Below are positions 40,390 through 49,944 of a DNA stretch of 64,000 nucleotides, piece after piece. The notes under the pieces were generated by a model. The model was not told the DNA's origin. It ran no database searches and was given only the letters and a program-made list of their open reading frames with translations. Origin of the DNA: a virus; IMG/VR virus record IMGVR_UViG_3300042197_000642, positions 1 to 64,000 of that record. One strand, 5' to 3'. Both the position numbers and the translations under genes were made by a program. The stretch's first letter is position 1; each line of letters starts with the position of its first letter.

Positions 40390-41072
40390 TACTCAGCTCC
40401 TATCCATACGGGAAAGTTAGGGTCTCCTGCTATAAACATTACCCAAACTATGGTTCCTGGTTGTGGTTTCCATTTTCCTATTAAGTTTATAGTAGCAATA
40501 ATTCCTGGAGTTGCCGGCCCAATCCCTGCATTATCATGGCTTAAAAAGGTGTTGCTGTTACTTGCAGACGAGACAAATTGTATGTAATCCCCAGCATCTA
40601 AGTCTAAAATTAATGATACGGTCATCGTTATTTCAGCGCCGCTTCCGGCTAATGTAATTTTGGTGTTGCTATCTGGAATGTCTATTCCGTTCTTTCTGTA
40701 CCACATATTAGCAGTTCCAGTATTAGCGCTTGATTTAGTAAACATGCAAGAAAACTGAGCAAAGTAATCTCCTGTCTCTTCTACATAAATACGAGTTCCA
40801 TCTAAGTAAGTTTTACTAGTGTCAAGCTCAAACCAGTTATTAACTACTGTAGGAGTATTAACCCCAATAGCTTGGTCTGCTATTGTGTAAAAAGTTCCAT
40901 AAGGGTATTTAGACTGTCCAATACTTCCACTAGATGCCCTGACCCAATCAGTTACATTGTTGCCAAACAGTTGAGGAACTTTAATTCTTACACGCCCTTG
41001 ACTTTCGGGGTCGTTAGAGTCAACAACTAAACCTTCGTATAATCCGTAATACCTGCGATCTGCATCTATCAT
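40389..41072 (-). CDS. Baseplate spike/gpV-like OB-fold protein
   Basis: A frame to 41159 exists, but ATG 41072 makes a four-base overlap (ATGA) with the hub gene and gives the natural MIDADRRYYGLYEGLV start. The N-terminal YYGLYEGLVVDSNDPESQGRVRIKVPQLFG is the OB-fold of gpV/gp5-type spikes. The middle (residues 75-185) carries an inserted beta domain, TNF-like in pattern, and the OB fold seems to close with GTIVWVMFIAGDPNFPVWIG at the end. It forms the membrane-piercing spike. Confidence 0.8.
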   Translation of the reverse strand: MIDADRRYYGLYEGLVVDSNDPESQGRVRIKVPQLFGNNVTDWVRASSGSIGQSKYPYGTFYTIADQAIGVNTPTVVNNWFELDTSKTYLDGTRIYVEETGDYFAQFSCMFTKSSANTGTANMWYRKNGIDIPDSNTKITLAGSGAEITMTVSLILDLDAGDYIQFVSSASNSNTFLSHDNAGIGPATPGIIATINLIGKWKPQPGTIVWVMFIAGDPNFPVWIGAE

Positions 41073-42394
41073 TTTTTCAATAACCTTTTTATTACAACCG
41101 GTGGTTTGTAGGAACTTGTAGGTTGAACTACTCTTAAGTCTCTTAAAGTACTGCTCCATTTAGGAGACATTGTTTGAGCCTTTTTATTATTTAGTTTGTT
41201 TAAAGATGAGTTAGATGTCTTTTTATAAAAACCGCTAACTTTTAATTTAGTTTTGTTTTTAGTTTTTGTGTTTCTAACATTTGGTTTTATAATTCTTTTT
41301 TCCTCAGAACTTGGGTTTTCAATTAATCCGAATCGATCCCAGTTGTTAGACTTTCCTAGAGCGTCAATACCTAATTCTAAAACTGTTGTATATACTAAAG
41401 TGTTTATTCCTGTTCTTTCAATCTTATGTTCTAGCGATAAGATTACCCAGTACCCGCTATATTCAGAACCAACGCCAGAAAGGTATATAGGTAAATCTGG
41501 TCTAAGATCTGGACTTCCTATTACTTCCGCATAACCTCGGTATCCAAAGCGTTGTCTTTCTTCAGCAGCTTTTGTTTCCCACATAGCAACTTCAGAGTTA
41601 GAAACTACTGTATTAACAGAAAATCTATCAAACTGTTCGGGAACAACATTCTTTCTAGAAGACCTTTTACTTTTTTGTTTTACATACTGAAGTTCAATTT
41701 TAGAAAACCTATCAACTCCGGCATAAGATAACGCAGATTTAGCATCATCTTCTTCATCTCCAAATTGTAGACTTTCTCCAATAATAGGTCTAAAACTATA
41801 AGTGTCTGTTCCTCCTAAAGTTTCAACAGTGCTCATAGTAAATCTTTTTGCATAAGCTCTATTTTCAGAATAGTCTTTTGATAATGGATAGAAGTATAAA
41901 GACGTGTTTTCTGCTCTTAAGGTATATCCTATTTTTTTAGCTAACCACACAAGCAATTGCCAGTCAGTTCTTCCGGCTTGAGCTATTTGAGAAAACACTC
42001 TTTTATGAGGTTCAACAAAGTAAGAAAACTCATATTTACGAGCAATCTTTTTAAGAACTTGGTCTGCAGTTACATTTGTATAAATAGTTTGAGATGTATT
42101 TTTCATAACGTAAGACGCTCCAATAATATGTACTTCTACACTTCGCTCTCCTGGAGAATATATTGGTTTTATATGATGTACATACCCGTTAAACGTTTTA
42201 GTAGATGAACCAAGAGTATTTAAAGTAATTACTACTGGAGACATAGGTTTTACGTCGTAATAGTCTACTTCCCAATCTTTAAATAATATTATTGTGTATT
42301 CATGCTCATATCTTGCTTGTTTTAAATTAAACTCGTATACTAAACTAGGTCCTGACACACTATATGGAAAGTCTACAGTTACATATTTAAACAT
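41069..42394 (-). CDS. gpD/gp27-like baseplate hub protein
   Basis: The 441-aa protein has the late control gpD/gp27 pattern: a beta-barrel N-terminus (YTIILFKDWEVDYYDVKPMSPVVITL), TADQVLKKIARKYEFSY, then SQIAQAGRTDWQLLVWLAKKIGYTLRAE and a VGSEYSGYWVILSLEHKIERTGINTLVYTTVLELGID-type second barrel. It forms the trimeric hub beneath the tube. A basic C-terminal tail ends it. It is coupled to the LysM and spike genes. Confidence 0.85.
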   Translation of the reverse strand: MFKYVTVDFPYSVSGPSLVYEFNLKQARYEHEYTIILFKDWEVDYYDVKPMSPVVITLNTLGSSTKTFNGYVHHIKPIYSPGERSVEVHIIGASYVMKNTSQTIYTNVTADQVLKKIARKYEFSYFVEPHKRVFSQIAQAGRTDWQLLVWLAKKIGYTLRAENTSLYFYPLSKDYSENRAYAKRFTMSTVETLGGTDTYSFRPIIGESLQFGDEEDDAKSALSYAGVDRFSKIELQYVKQKSKRSSRKNVVPEQFDRFSVNTVVSNSEVAMWETKAAEERQRFGYRGYAEVIGSPDLRPDLPIYLSGVGSEYSGYWVILSLEHKIERTGINTLVYTTVLELGIDALGKSNNWDRFGLIENPSSEEKRIIKPNVRNTKTKNKTKLKVSGFYKKTSNSSLNKLNNKKAQTMSPKWSSTLRDLRVVQPTSSYKPPVVIKRLLKK

Positions 42395-42671
42395 TTAACA
42401 AAATCTTTACTTTAGTACCCGCAGGTATAGTTAAAGTGTCTTTAATTTGAGGATTAAGCTCTGGTATTAACCACCATAATTTAGGGCTTTTATAAAATCT
42501 ATTAGCTATTTGGTCTAACCTTTCGTCTTCTACCACAGTATGTTCTAAGTATTGAATAATTCCAAATGTAGAAAACTCATAGAAAACTACCGGTAACGCA
42601 TCTCCATTAACCTCAGTAGTAACAAAATCTACCAATGCGTTATCGTATCTAGACCCTCTATAAATTGCCAT
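42387..42671 (-). CDS. LysM-containing baseplate protein (gpX/gp53-like)
   Basis: At 94 aa, the second half is a LysM module: HTVVEDERLDQIANRFYKSPKLWWLIPELNPQIKDTLTIPAGTKVKI (shown here in parts as HTVVEDERLDQIA and WWLIPELNP). LysM proteins of this size sit in contractile baseplates between the tube and hub. It overlaps the hub gene by 8 bases. Confidence 0.85.
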   Translation of the reverse strand: MAIYRGSRYDNALVDFVTTEVNGDALPVVFYEFSTFGIIQYLEHTVVEDERLDQIANRFYKSPKLWWLIPELNPQIKDTLTIPAGTKVKILLNV

Positions 42672-42686
42672 ATGTAACTCTCTTTT

Positions 42687-43871
42687 CTACTCTTTGTTTT
42701 CTAGACCAAAACCTGTGTAAATCCACAAATCAAAAGCAAGTTCTGTTCTTAATGGAATCATATTAGTATTAAAAGCAGTGTGTTTAATTGAAACCGATTG
42801 CAACCAACCTACATAAGATAATGGCTTTAAAGATGTTGAAGAGGGCCCAAATTCAACTGCAGTTAACGCAGGATACAAATAACCCAAATCATAAGTTTCT
42901 CTACCTAACGGATTGACTGGTTGTTTATTTTCAAGTAGAGTACCAGCGTTTATCATTCTAAAAATGTATTCAATATCATGCATTGTGCCGTATTCCATTA
43001 AGTTTTTTAACTTTTTACCAAATGGCGTTCCAGTGTCTGAGTTTAATCCTTGTTTGTAGTAACCTTTATAATTTGTTTCTAGTTGGCTTTGATCACCGTT
43101 ATTTTCAATGTAAGACCTATAAATAGCCGCAAAGTCATTTGTTCTATCTATCATTAAACTAAAGGTTAAATGCTCTTGGCTTGGAAAAATACCAGCCACA
43201 GCCCTAAATCGGTCTCCCGCGTCTGGAACAATGTCCATTTTTGTTGCAACTTGAAGTTGAATCTCCTGTGGATTCCATAAGAATTGAAAACCGGCTGGCT
43301 TATAAAACGTTATTGCATTTCTTGCCTGATCGCCTCCTCCTAAGTTTTCTGTACTTTTAAGTTGGTTTTCTCTAGTTCTTGCAGTTTGGCCACTTGGCAG
43401 ACTGCGACCACCTTCAGTGTTTGTGTTGGGTGTTTGAGTATTAGACGTTGTACTTTCTTCTACCCCAGCAATGTCAGAGTACAGCCACATTTTTCCTCTA
43501 CGTCTAGAGTGGGCTGCTGTAACATCTGAAAGGTTATCTAAATTACTTGGGTTTAAAGGTAAACTCCATTCGTGTGGAGGTAAATTAAACTCAACACCAT
43601 CTGTTGTAAGCTTTCCTTCAGATTGAGGGTATTCTTTTTTAAGACCTCTTACATATTTTCTATTTCTTACTTTTTCATCAATAGGTTTATCTGGTAACGG
43701 TAGATTAAAGTTATTAGTAAAGTTGTCAGGACGTAAAGGTTGAAACGCTGGCACTTGAACAAGAGTTGGTACACCGTTTATTAATACAGTTGTAGTTGTT
43801 GTTGGGGCTTGGAAACTTGATTTAACTGATTTACTAATATTTCTATTTGTGTTAGATGGTCCGACACCCAT
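42687..43871 (-). CDS. Baseplate/tube-extension protein, CIS-type (394 aa)
   Basis: The first 170 residues are Pro/Thr/Asn rich and probably extended. The C-terminal 220 residues contain FLWNPQEIQLQVAT and end YVGWLQSVSIKHTAFNTNMIPLRTELAFDLWIYTG, which resembles contractile-injection-system tube-initiator proteins related to T4 gp48/gp54. It lies between the tape measure (one-base overlap) and the LysM gene, the expected position for a tube-cap or hub-connecting protein. Confidence 0.6.
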   Translation of the reverse strand: MGVGPSNTNRNISKSVKSSFQAPTTTTTVLINGVPTLVQVPAFQPLRPDNFTNNFNLPLPDKPIDEKVRNRKYVRGLKKEYPQSEGKLTTDGVEFNLPPHEWSLPLNPSNLDNLSDVTAAHSRRRGKMWLYSDIAGVEESTTSNTQTPNTNTEGGRSLPSGQTARTRENQLKSTENLGGGDQARNAITFYKPAGFQFLWNPQEIQLQVATKMDIVPDAGDRFRAVAGIFPSQEHLTFSLMIDRTNDFAAIYRSYIENNGDQSQLETNYKGYYKQGLNSDTGTPFGKKLKNLMEYGTMHDIEYIFRMINAGTLLENKQPVNPLGRETYDLGYLYPALTAVEFGPSSTSLKPLSYVGWLQSVSIKHTAFNTNMIPLRTELAFDLWIYTGFGLENKE

Positions 43872-45856
43872 TATTGTGTCCTCGCTTTGCTCTGTAATGC
43901 TTTATCATTTAAAGATCTTTCAAGGTCATTAGCTAAAGACTTACCATCAAAAGAAGACCCTTTAGGTATAATGATTTCTACTTTTACTCCACCATAATTA
44001 ATTACACTACCAGAAGCTGATCCAGACATGCTTCTAAACAAATTTGGAAATATAGAGGTTAATCTAGAAAAGAAACCACCTCCGCTATCAGAATCTGAGC
44101 TTCTAACCGTATTTACAACAGAATTACCAGAAGATGTGTTTAGTCCAAGCTTTTTAGAAGTATTCCACCAAGCATCCCAATCGGTTCCTTGGTTTGACAT
44201 TTCATAACCAATCATTGCATTTTTTAATGGATCATAAAGAATATCATTACTAGAAAGACCAAACTTCTTTCTACGAGCTGGCCCTAAGTCTCCAAGCATA
44301 TTAATTTGAAATAAACCGTATGATAAATCTCCAGTACTTGCATCTGGGTTTAACTCACCAGGTTTTCTTGCAGACTCTTGTCCAATAACTCTCATAGCTG
44401 TTCCAATTTGGCTTCCTTTAAAACCAACATGGGCTAATATTTCTTTAACTTTTGCAGAATTCATTCTTCCTTCAGAATCTAAATCTTTATTAGACCATTC
44501 AGGGTGTGGGTGTTGGTGGACGTAACCGCCTTCGTGTCTAGCTCCTGCCATACGTAAATCATTATTAGAAACAACATACCCAGAAGCATTTGGAATAAAT
44601 AACTCAGGACCAGCTTCTCCTACAAGATAAGCATTTTTAGAATTAGCAGAGCCGCCTTTAGCTCTAGGCGCTATGCTATCAGTAACACCCGCAAGCACTG
44701 CTGGTAGAGTAGCAAACCCAAGCAAGGCATTTAATCTTGCTAAACTTTCAGCAAGAACTCCTGCAGCTTCATTAGCTTTTGATAATCCATATGTTTCAGC
44801 TCTAGCTGTTGATTGAACCATGCCCATATCAGCAGCAGCACGGTTTGAGGCGCTAAGCATTCCTTCTGTAGTAAATCCAAGTTTTAATAAATTTGATTTA
44901 GTGCTTACATCGTAAGCTGAAGCTCCGCCAGACATTGCTTTTGCTATTAAAATTGAAGCAATAATGTTACGAGCTAGTGAGTCGTCGCCAATAAGTTGAT
45001 TTAATAAAGAATCAAGTGATCGACCTGGAAGTAAGCCACGTTGTATATCTTCTTTAGTTATAGGACTACTACCTATTTTTTGACTATTTATTCTGTTCCA
45101 AATTTGATCTGCTATTGTTCTAGGATCTTTTGGTCTTCCAGTTTCTGGGTCTGTAACAGAAAGGCCCATCATTCTTGCTCTATTTTGGTTTGAAGGTTGC
45201 ATAATCGAATTAAATAAAGATGTTGCTGTTTTTTCAAAACCAGCTCCTGGAACTAGATTTGACATAGCTCCAGCACCTTGTAAAAAGGAACTAGCGTTTA
45301 CATCACCCATAATGCCAAAGTTACTTCTGTAAGATAACTGGCCAATACCAGCGTACACATCCATTGGGTTAGTTATTGTTGAGTTTCGTGCTATCTCTCT
45401 TGTGAATTGGCTAGCCGCGTTGTATCGTCCTGTAAGGCCAGTTCCGTCAACATCTCTAGCAGGCATAGTCATTCCAAACAAGCCAGGTTGACCTTGCGCA
45501 CCTGGTGAAAACATTCCGGCTAACCTAGTATTTGAATAATTAACAAAGTTAGCCTGAGTAGCGCCCGGCATTAAAGACATCGCTCCAGCAAGGCCTGAGA
45601 CAGCTAACCCAGTAAATGAAGGTCTTCCGTTTTGGCTACCACCATTTGCAAATGGCGGATTAACTACATTTTGCGCTCCGTATGGTGGCACGCCTGCGCC
45701 ACCATCAGTTTGAGTTAAATTAGTAAAGGTAGGCTTAGGCATAACAGTGTTAGAGCTGTTAACAATTGCTCCACCACTGCCCCCTCCACCAACGTCTTGT
45801 AGGCCAGCTTTAACTGCGTTAGCAATTAAACGTCCTAAATCATTGACGTTTGCCAT
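43871..45856 (-). CDS. Tape measure protein with C-terminal transglycosylase-like domain
   Basis: An excellent ribosome site (AGGAGGTGAC) precedes ATG 45856. The 661-aa protein has a Gly/Ala-rich, helical and hydrophobic N-terminal two thirds, a GEAGPELFIPNASGYVVSN motif typical of tape measures, and a soluble-lytic-transglycosylase-like part (residues about 460-560) with RVIGQESA...DLSYGLFQINM. It sets tail length and probably digests murein at infection. For a myovirus it is short, suggesting a short tail. It is preceded by the frameshifting chaperone gene. Confidence 0.88.
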   Translation of the reverse strand: MANVNDLGRLIANAVKAGLQDVGGGGSGGAIVNSSNTVMPKPTFTNLTQTDGGAGVPPYGAQNVVNPPFANGGSQNGRPSFTGLAVSGLAGAMSLMPGATQANFVNYSNTRLAGMFSPGAQGQPGLFGMTMPARDVDGTGLTGRYNAASQFTREIARNSTITNPMDVYAGIGQLSYRSNFGIMGDVNASSFLQGAGAMSNLVPGAGFEKTATSLFNSIMQPSNQNRARMMGLSVTDPETGRPKDPRTIADQIWNRINSQKIGSSPITKEDIQRGLLPGRSLDSLLNQLIGDDSLARNIIASILIAKAMSGGASAYDVSTKSNLLKLGFTTEGMLSASNRAAADMGMVQSTARAETYGLSKANEAAGVLAESLARLNALLGFATLPAVLAGVTDSIAPRAKGGSANSKNAYLVGEAGPELFIPNASGYVVSNNDLRMAGARHEGGYVHQHPHPEWSNKDLDSEGRMNSAKVKEILAHVGFKGSQIGTAMRVIGQESARKPGELNPDASTGDLSYGLFQINMLGDLGPARRKKFGLSSNDILYDPLKNAMIGYEMSNQGTDWDAWWNTSKKLGLNTSSGNSVVNTVRSSDSDSGGGFFSRLTSIFPNLFRSMSGSASGSVINYGGVKVEIIIPKGSSFDGKSLANDLERSLNDKALQSKARTQ

Positions 45857-45864
45857 GTCACCTC

Positions 45865-46801
45865 CTACTTACGCTTTGCTCGGTCTAACCAATTAAATCT
45901 ATCTCTTCTAGATAGTCCTCGTATATCTGACAAAGACCATCCAGTAAATATTCTGGACAATACCTCGTATTGATCCATTAAATCTCTATAGTTGTTTTCA
46001 CTATACTCGAAACAAGTCGGCCAGGTTCAACGGAAGACTCATCTTTTCTCCGCATGCCTCACAGACCTTTTTCACCTCCCCAAGGCGTGGACCTGGAAGG
46101 TTGTTCATTATGTTATTTAATAGAGTTTCTCTATCAATAATTCCTAGTTTAAGTACAGTAGAAGCTCCAGCAGATGGAGTACCGTTTATAGATAGTAGGC
46201 ATCCTGCAATAATAATTGTGTTTAATTCAGCAGTAGTCTTATCCAAGTTCTCCATAATCTTTCTTTGTAAAGCACCATTTGGAAGAGTGATTACGGCAAT
46301 CTTTTCATCTTTAAGCTCTACGGTCCAAGTTCTTCCATTAGACTCATCAAACTCTTTTATTGGAACGTCATCTACTAAATGAATAGACACATCTTTTGTG
46401 TCATTACAGCTTCCACAAGTTACGTTTAAATTAATTGTTTCTCCAAACGTTACTCGTCTAATACCAAGAAGAATAGCGTCTCTATCTCCAGACACTAAAG
46501 AGTCTAAATCTTCTTTAGTTACTGAGGTATCTCCTAAAGATACAAGTCCTCTTTGTAGTATGACATTTAATGCTTTTCCAGAAGATCCGGCTTTAGATAT
46601 AGCCTCTTCGTCTACACCATTTAATTCTCTAACTTCAGCTATTTTAATTACTTCTCCTGTTTTATTAAGAAACCCAGTAACTAAAGATACTTCGTTTTTG
46701 GCAGGGGCCCGCGTGTTAATAACAGAGGCGGGCTCCTCCATAGCTTTACTTGCAAATCTTGATACCAATTCTGCATCGGTTATGATCTGAGGTTGTGTCA
46801 C
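45865..46801 (-). other. Probable +1-frameshift fusion of the tail-assembly chaperone (about 311 aa)
   Basis: The second frame is open from 46026 to TAG 45865 and overlaps the last codons of the 266-aa gene. Reading TTT (46012-46010) then slipping one base past C gives ...ADLF-EYSENNYRDLM-DQYEVL..., a smooth join. The 37-aa ATG frame inside it (45978-45865) lacks a good ribosome site, and homologous-looking text (YRDLM) lies upstream of that ATG, so a fusion is favoured. The slip site TTT-CGA lets tRNA-Phe move from UUU to UUC, with Arg CGA as the slow codon. Its place directly ahead of the tape measure is where phages usually make frameshifted chaperones. Confidence 0.6.
46001..46801 (-). 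CDS. Tail-assembly/baseplate chaperone, T4 gp26-like (266 aa)
   Basis: The N-terminal region is helical, followed by a KEDLDSLVSGDRDAILLGIRRVTFGETI segment and a CGSC...CEAC zinc-ribbon pair (about 128-250), the layout of T4 gp26-type baseplate hub chaperones. It lies between the tube gene and the tape measure, so it also occupies the slot of tail-assembly chaperones. The unshifted product ends LFRV at TAG 46003-46001. A longer shifted product is likely (see the fusion entry). Confidence 0.7.
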   Translation of the reverse strand: MTQPQIITDAELVSRFASKAMEEPASVINTRAPAKNEVSLVTGFLNKTGEVIKIAEVRELNGVDEEAISKAGSSGKALNVILQRGLVSLGDTSVTKEDLDSLVSGDRDAILLGIRRVTFGETINLNVTCGSCNDTKDVSIHLVDDVPIKEFDESNGRTWTVELKDEKIAVITLPNGALQRKIMENLDKTTAELNTIIIAGCLLSINGTPSAGASTVLKLGIIDRETLLNNIMNNLPGPRLGEVKKVCEACGEKMSLPLNLADLFRV

Positions 46802-46829
46802 CTTTTATACTCCTTATATATTAATTAGA

Positions 46830-47468
46830 TTACTTTATTGGGGTAAAGTCGTTCTTTACAAAGAATGCTGACAAGCCCTCATGGACTAGCGTCATATTCT
46901 CAAATAAGATTTCCCCAGCTCCTGCGTTTAAGTCAGAATAGTTTAATGAACTAATCCAAGCGTTATGTACTTTAAATCCAACACGAGGAACATCGTCTAC
47001 AGCATTTAATGCGGTTACAGAGTTTCCTGCGTTTGGGTGATCTAACACGTATAGATTTACATCTACACGGAAGCTCTTGTTAGGGCCTGTAGCTAAACCA
47101 TTTCCAGCAGCTGCTGCAAATAGACCACGTACCCAAGTCATTGCTTGATCATTTCCGTACATAACACCTCTTTGGAAACTGACTGGTGAAAATGTAGTCA
47201 TTCCAGGAATTTGATGTACGGTTGTGTTGTATCCGCCTTCACGGTATGTGAGGGCTTGAATGTTTGTAGATAAACCAGCTACAGATGTAAAACCACCAAA
47301 CCAACCGGTTGATTTACCGGATACTGGTGGCGTTTTTGAAGCTGAGGCGCTAGTGATACGACTATCAAACGCACCCCCATCAACTGCATTGAACTCCGCA
47401 TAGAAGCGAAAGCTTCTAATTGGGTCAGTAGCAATGCTGGAGAATCTATTGATTATGCTTTCAGTCAT
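46830..47468 (-). CDS. Tail tube protein (gp19-like)
   Basis: The 212-aa protein opens with a DPIRSFRFYAEF strand, has a VAGLSTNIQALTYREGGYNTTVHQIPG segment and a VSFQRGVMYG strand, and closes with ENMTLVHEGLSAF. This is the gp19/T4 tube-like signature. It polymerises inside the sheath. It is located directly downstream of the sheath gene. Confidence 0.92.
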   Translation of the reverse strand: MTESIINRFSSIATDPIRSFRFYAEFNAVDGGAFDSRITSASASKTPPVSGKSTGWFGGFTSVAGLSTNIQALTYREGGYNTTVHQIPGMTTFSPVSFQRGVMYGNDQAMTWVRGLFAAAAGNGLATGPNKSFRVDVNLYVLDHPNAGNSVTALNAVDDVPRVGFKVHNAWISSLNYSDLNAGAGEILFENMTLVHEGLSAFFVKNDFTPIK

Positions 47469-47482
47469 TGGTTGTTTTCTCC

Positions 47483-48973
47483 TTACGCCGTAGTGACGGT
47501 GGTTCCGCCATCATACTGACCAATTTTAATGATTACGAACTCAGCTGGTCGCTGTAATGCTACACCAATCTCTATATTAACTTCTCCGTTATCAATAGAA
47601 GTTTGTGAGTTTGTAGTTGCGTCACACTTAACAAAGAAAGCTGCATCTGGTGAAGAACCGGCTAACCCGCCTTGTCCCCAGAACTGTGTTAAGAATGAAG
47701 CACAAGTATTAGTAATTTGACGCCACAATCTAGAGTCGTTTGGCTCAAAGACTGCAAACTTAGTTAAGTCACTTAATGATTTGCTTAAGTAAATTAAAGT
47801 TCTACGAACTGGAATGTATTTGTCAACATAACCTGGCTTTAAGGTTTTAGCACCCATTACAACGATACCAGCGCCTGGTATTGCTCTAATAGCATTAACT
47901 GGTGCTGCGGCTGAGTTTAAACTATCTAATTCAGAATTAGATAATGGGTTAACTCCAGTAGACCCAGCAATACGAGCGCTTAATCCCGCTGGAGCTTTAA
48001 ATACACCTCGTGAAGCATCAGTTGAAGCGTATAAACCAGCAACTGCAGCTCCTACGTTACCTGAAGTTGACGCATTTGCAATAATTGGATCTGGTATTCC
48101 AATATTTGGATAGTAAACAGCTGCGTAAGAGCTAGATGTGTAAGATGCTGCTCTAGTTAATTGATTTGCAACTGTATCGTTTAATCCATCAATAATTAAG
48201 AAACCATCTTTTCTTTCTTCGCAATACTGGATTAAAGTATTTACAGTAGAGGCATCTACATATCCTGGAGCATTAAACAATAAAGAAGATTGAATTAAAT
48301 CAAACTCTTCAAAAGAAGCTAATACGTTAGCTCCAGTTATTGCAGATCCATTTAAACCACCAGTTAATGGTTGATTAGTAATAACAGCTGGGTTTTTAGT
48401 AGCTCCTGTACTTGAAGAAGCAGAATCAATTAAAAGAAGATAATTTGATTTGCTGTTAATAAAGTTAGGCGCGTATCTAGCATCTGGATATGACATAGTT
48501 AAATCTGTATATCTTTCAACAATATTAACAGGGTCTGTGCCACCAAAGTAAACTGTTAAATCAAAAAGCCCTGTAGTTGATGAGTTAGATACACTTATGT
48601 TTATGCTATTACCCCAAGTTCCACTGTTTTTAGCATTAACTACCATTGTGTCATCTGGAGTTGACGCTCTATCTAATAAAGTTCTAGCAGCCGGGGCAGC
48701 GCCAGATCCAATAGTTCTATTTACATAGCAAGCTCCTCCACCATTTTGGAAGAATAGATTTACTGCTATATGTAGGTTTAAATTGCTTGAATTCTCTAAA
48801 TAAGTTCCATAGAGATTTACAAACTGAGTCCAAGACGTTATTAATGTTGGAACGCCTGGACCTCTAACGGCACTTCCAACAAACGCAGCTATAGTGTTTG
48901 CGTTTGGTCCAACTACTGATTGGACTGGGTTTAGCGTTTCTTCAACGTATACACCCGGACGTAGGTATGTCAT
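47483..48973 (-). CDS. Tail sheath protein
   Basis: At 496 aa it starts MTYLRPGVYVEE, the invariant sheath N-terminus, has the QFVNLYGTY...HIAVNLFFQNGGGACYVNR-type early segment, and ends with INIEIGVALQRPAEFVIIKIGQ-like strands used in the extended handshake between subunits. It makes the tail contractile, so the phage is a myovirus. The order sheath, tube, chaperone, tape measure is the standard one. Confidence 0.95.
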   Translation of the reverse strand: MTYLRPGVYVEETLNPVQSVVGPNANTIAAFVGSAVRGPGVPTLITSWTQFVNLYGTYLENSSNLNLHIAVNLFFQNGGGACYVNRTIGSGAAPAARTLLDRASTPDDTMVVNAKNSGTWGNSINISVSNSSTTGLFDLTVYFGGTDPVNIVERYTDLTMSYPDARYAPNFINSKSNYLLLIDSASSSTGATKNPAVITNQPLTGGLNGSAITGANVLASFEEFDLIQSSLLFNAPGYVDASTVNTLIQYCEERKDGFLIIDGLNDTVANQLTRAASYTSSSYAAVYYPNIGIPDPIIANASTSGNVGAAVAGLYASTDASRGVFKAPAGLSARIAGSTGVNPLSNSELDSLNSAAAPVNAIRAIPGAGIVVMGAKTLKPGYVDKYIPVRRTLIYLSKSLSDLTKFAVFEPNDSRLWRQITNTCASFLTQFWGQGGLAGSSPDAAFFVKCDATTNSQTSIDNGEVNIEIGVALQRPAEFVIIKIGQYDGGTTVTTA

Positions 48974-48988
48974 TTTGTCTCCTTTTCG

Positions 48989-49624
48989 TTATACCTGGAT
49001 AGTTGTAGTGATCGGAGTTAGGTCGGTAGGGATATGAGTCGGGTTTGTGTTGATGTTTACCTGCTCTACTCGTCTAGATATCTCCTCAGCATAGTTTGGA
49101 GGCATCTCAGACACGATGAGTAAGGTAAACACTGTTCTAAATAAACGACGACCATCTTCAATGGTGTCTTTCTTTTTAATTTCTTCTAAAAACATATGAC
49201 GCCATACACTGTCAGTTTCTGTTTCATTAGATACTAATATGTAACCAAACTTTCCTGGAAAATCTTGTAAAAACTGATGTGTTATTTCCCTTTCATGGCG
49301 TGGATGTCGAGAATATGCAGTTACTTGATATATTAAATCGTATGCAACTGGAAAATGGTATTTATAGCTTGTTATTGAGTCCCCAGTGGTTGTTCCAGCA
49401 AAATCATTATCATATAAATAACCATAAGCCTGACGTTGGTCATCAGGTTCAATTCCTATTAAATCAATAGTCATAAATGGAAAAGTCTGTTGCCTTAACT
49501 CAACGTCTGGGTAGCCAAACCATACCGGCACAGTTCGAGTTGCATTCTTTTCATCTGTTACTTCAAAACTTTGTAAGTAAGATTTTAATGCCGTGTCTTC
49601 GGCAATCATCATTTTTAAAGTCAT
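48989..49624 (-). CDS. Neck/tail-terminator-like protein (211 aa)
   Basis: It contains VPVWFGYPDVELRQQTFPFMTIDLIGIEPD and HPVHEREITHQFLQDFPGKFGYILVSN-like text and an RRLFRTVFTLLIVSEMP strand, a pattern found in contractile-phage tail terminator or neck proteins upstream of the sheath. The gene order (connector, then this, then sheath) supports a tail-completion or tail-terminator role. The exact T4 equivalent (gp15-like) is inferred from position. Confidence 0.55.
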   Translation of the reverse strand: MTLKMMIAEDTALKSYLQSFEVTDEKNATRTVPVWFGYPDVELRQQTFPFMTIDLIGIEPDDQRQAYGYLYDNDFAGTTTGDSITSYKYHFPVAYDLIYQVTAYSRHPRHEREITHQFLQDFPGKFGYILVSNETETDSVWRHMFLEEIKKKDTIEDGRRLFRTVFTLLIVSEMPPNYAEEISRRVEQVNINTNPTHIPTDLTPITTTIQV

Positions 49625-49944
49625 AGCGCTAGCAGAGCTCCTAACGGATTTTCATTTATTTCTCTATGAACAATGTCTGTAGCTTTTCTTTCTAAATTCC
49701 TTTTAAAGTGTCTAATTACAGAGGAAGGAGGCTGGTTTTGATTTCCATATTCTACAAGCTCAACCTCATCAGATAGCGACTCTGGGTAGTGCACATCTAT
49801 TACTTTTCCGGTTACTCTCACAGATAAAACATCAATCAAATGCTCAGGCCAGCCTTGAGTAGAGGCTAAGGCTTTAAGCTCAATAGTTAATTCGTCTTCA
49901 ATAGACGTAGATACGGTGGAAGTAAAGTTATTTGCGTTTTCCAC
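49621..49944 (-). CDS. Small structural-cluster protein (107 aa)
   Basis: A DELTIELKALASTQGWPEHLIDVLSVRVTGKVIDVHYPE segment, then a charged helix near the end, resembles small head-to-tail joining proteins, but no clear family is recognised. It overlaps the neck-like gene by four bases, and the 53-aa gene by 17. Confidence 0.55.
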   Translation of the reverse strand: MENANNFTSTVSTSIEDELTIELKALASTQGWPEHLIDVLSVRVTGKVIDVHYPESLSDEVELVEYGNQNQPPSSVIRHFKRNLERKATDIVHREINENPLGALLAL

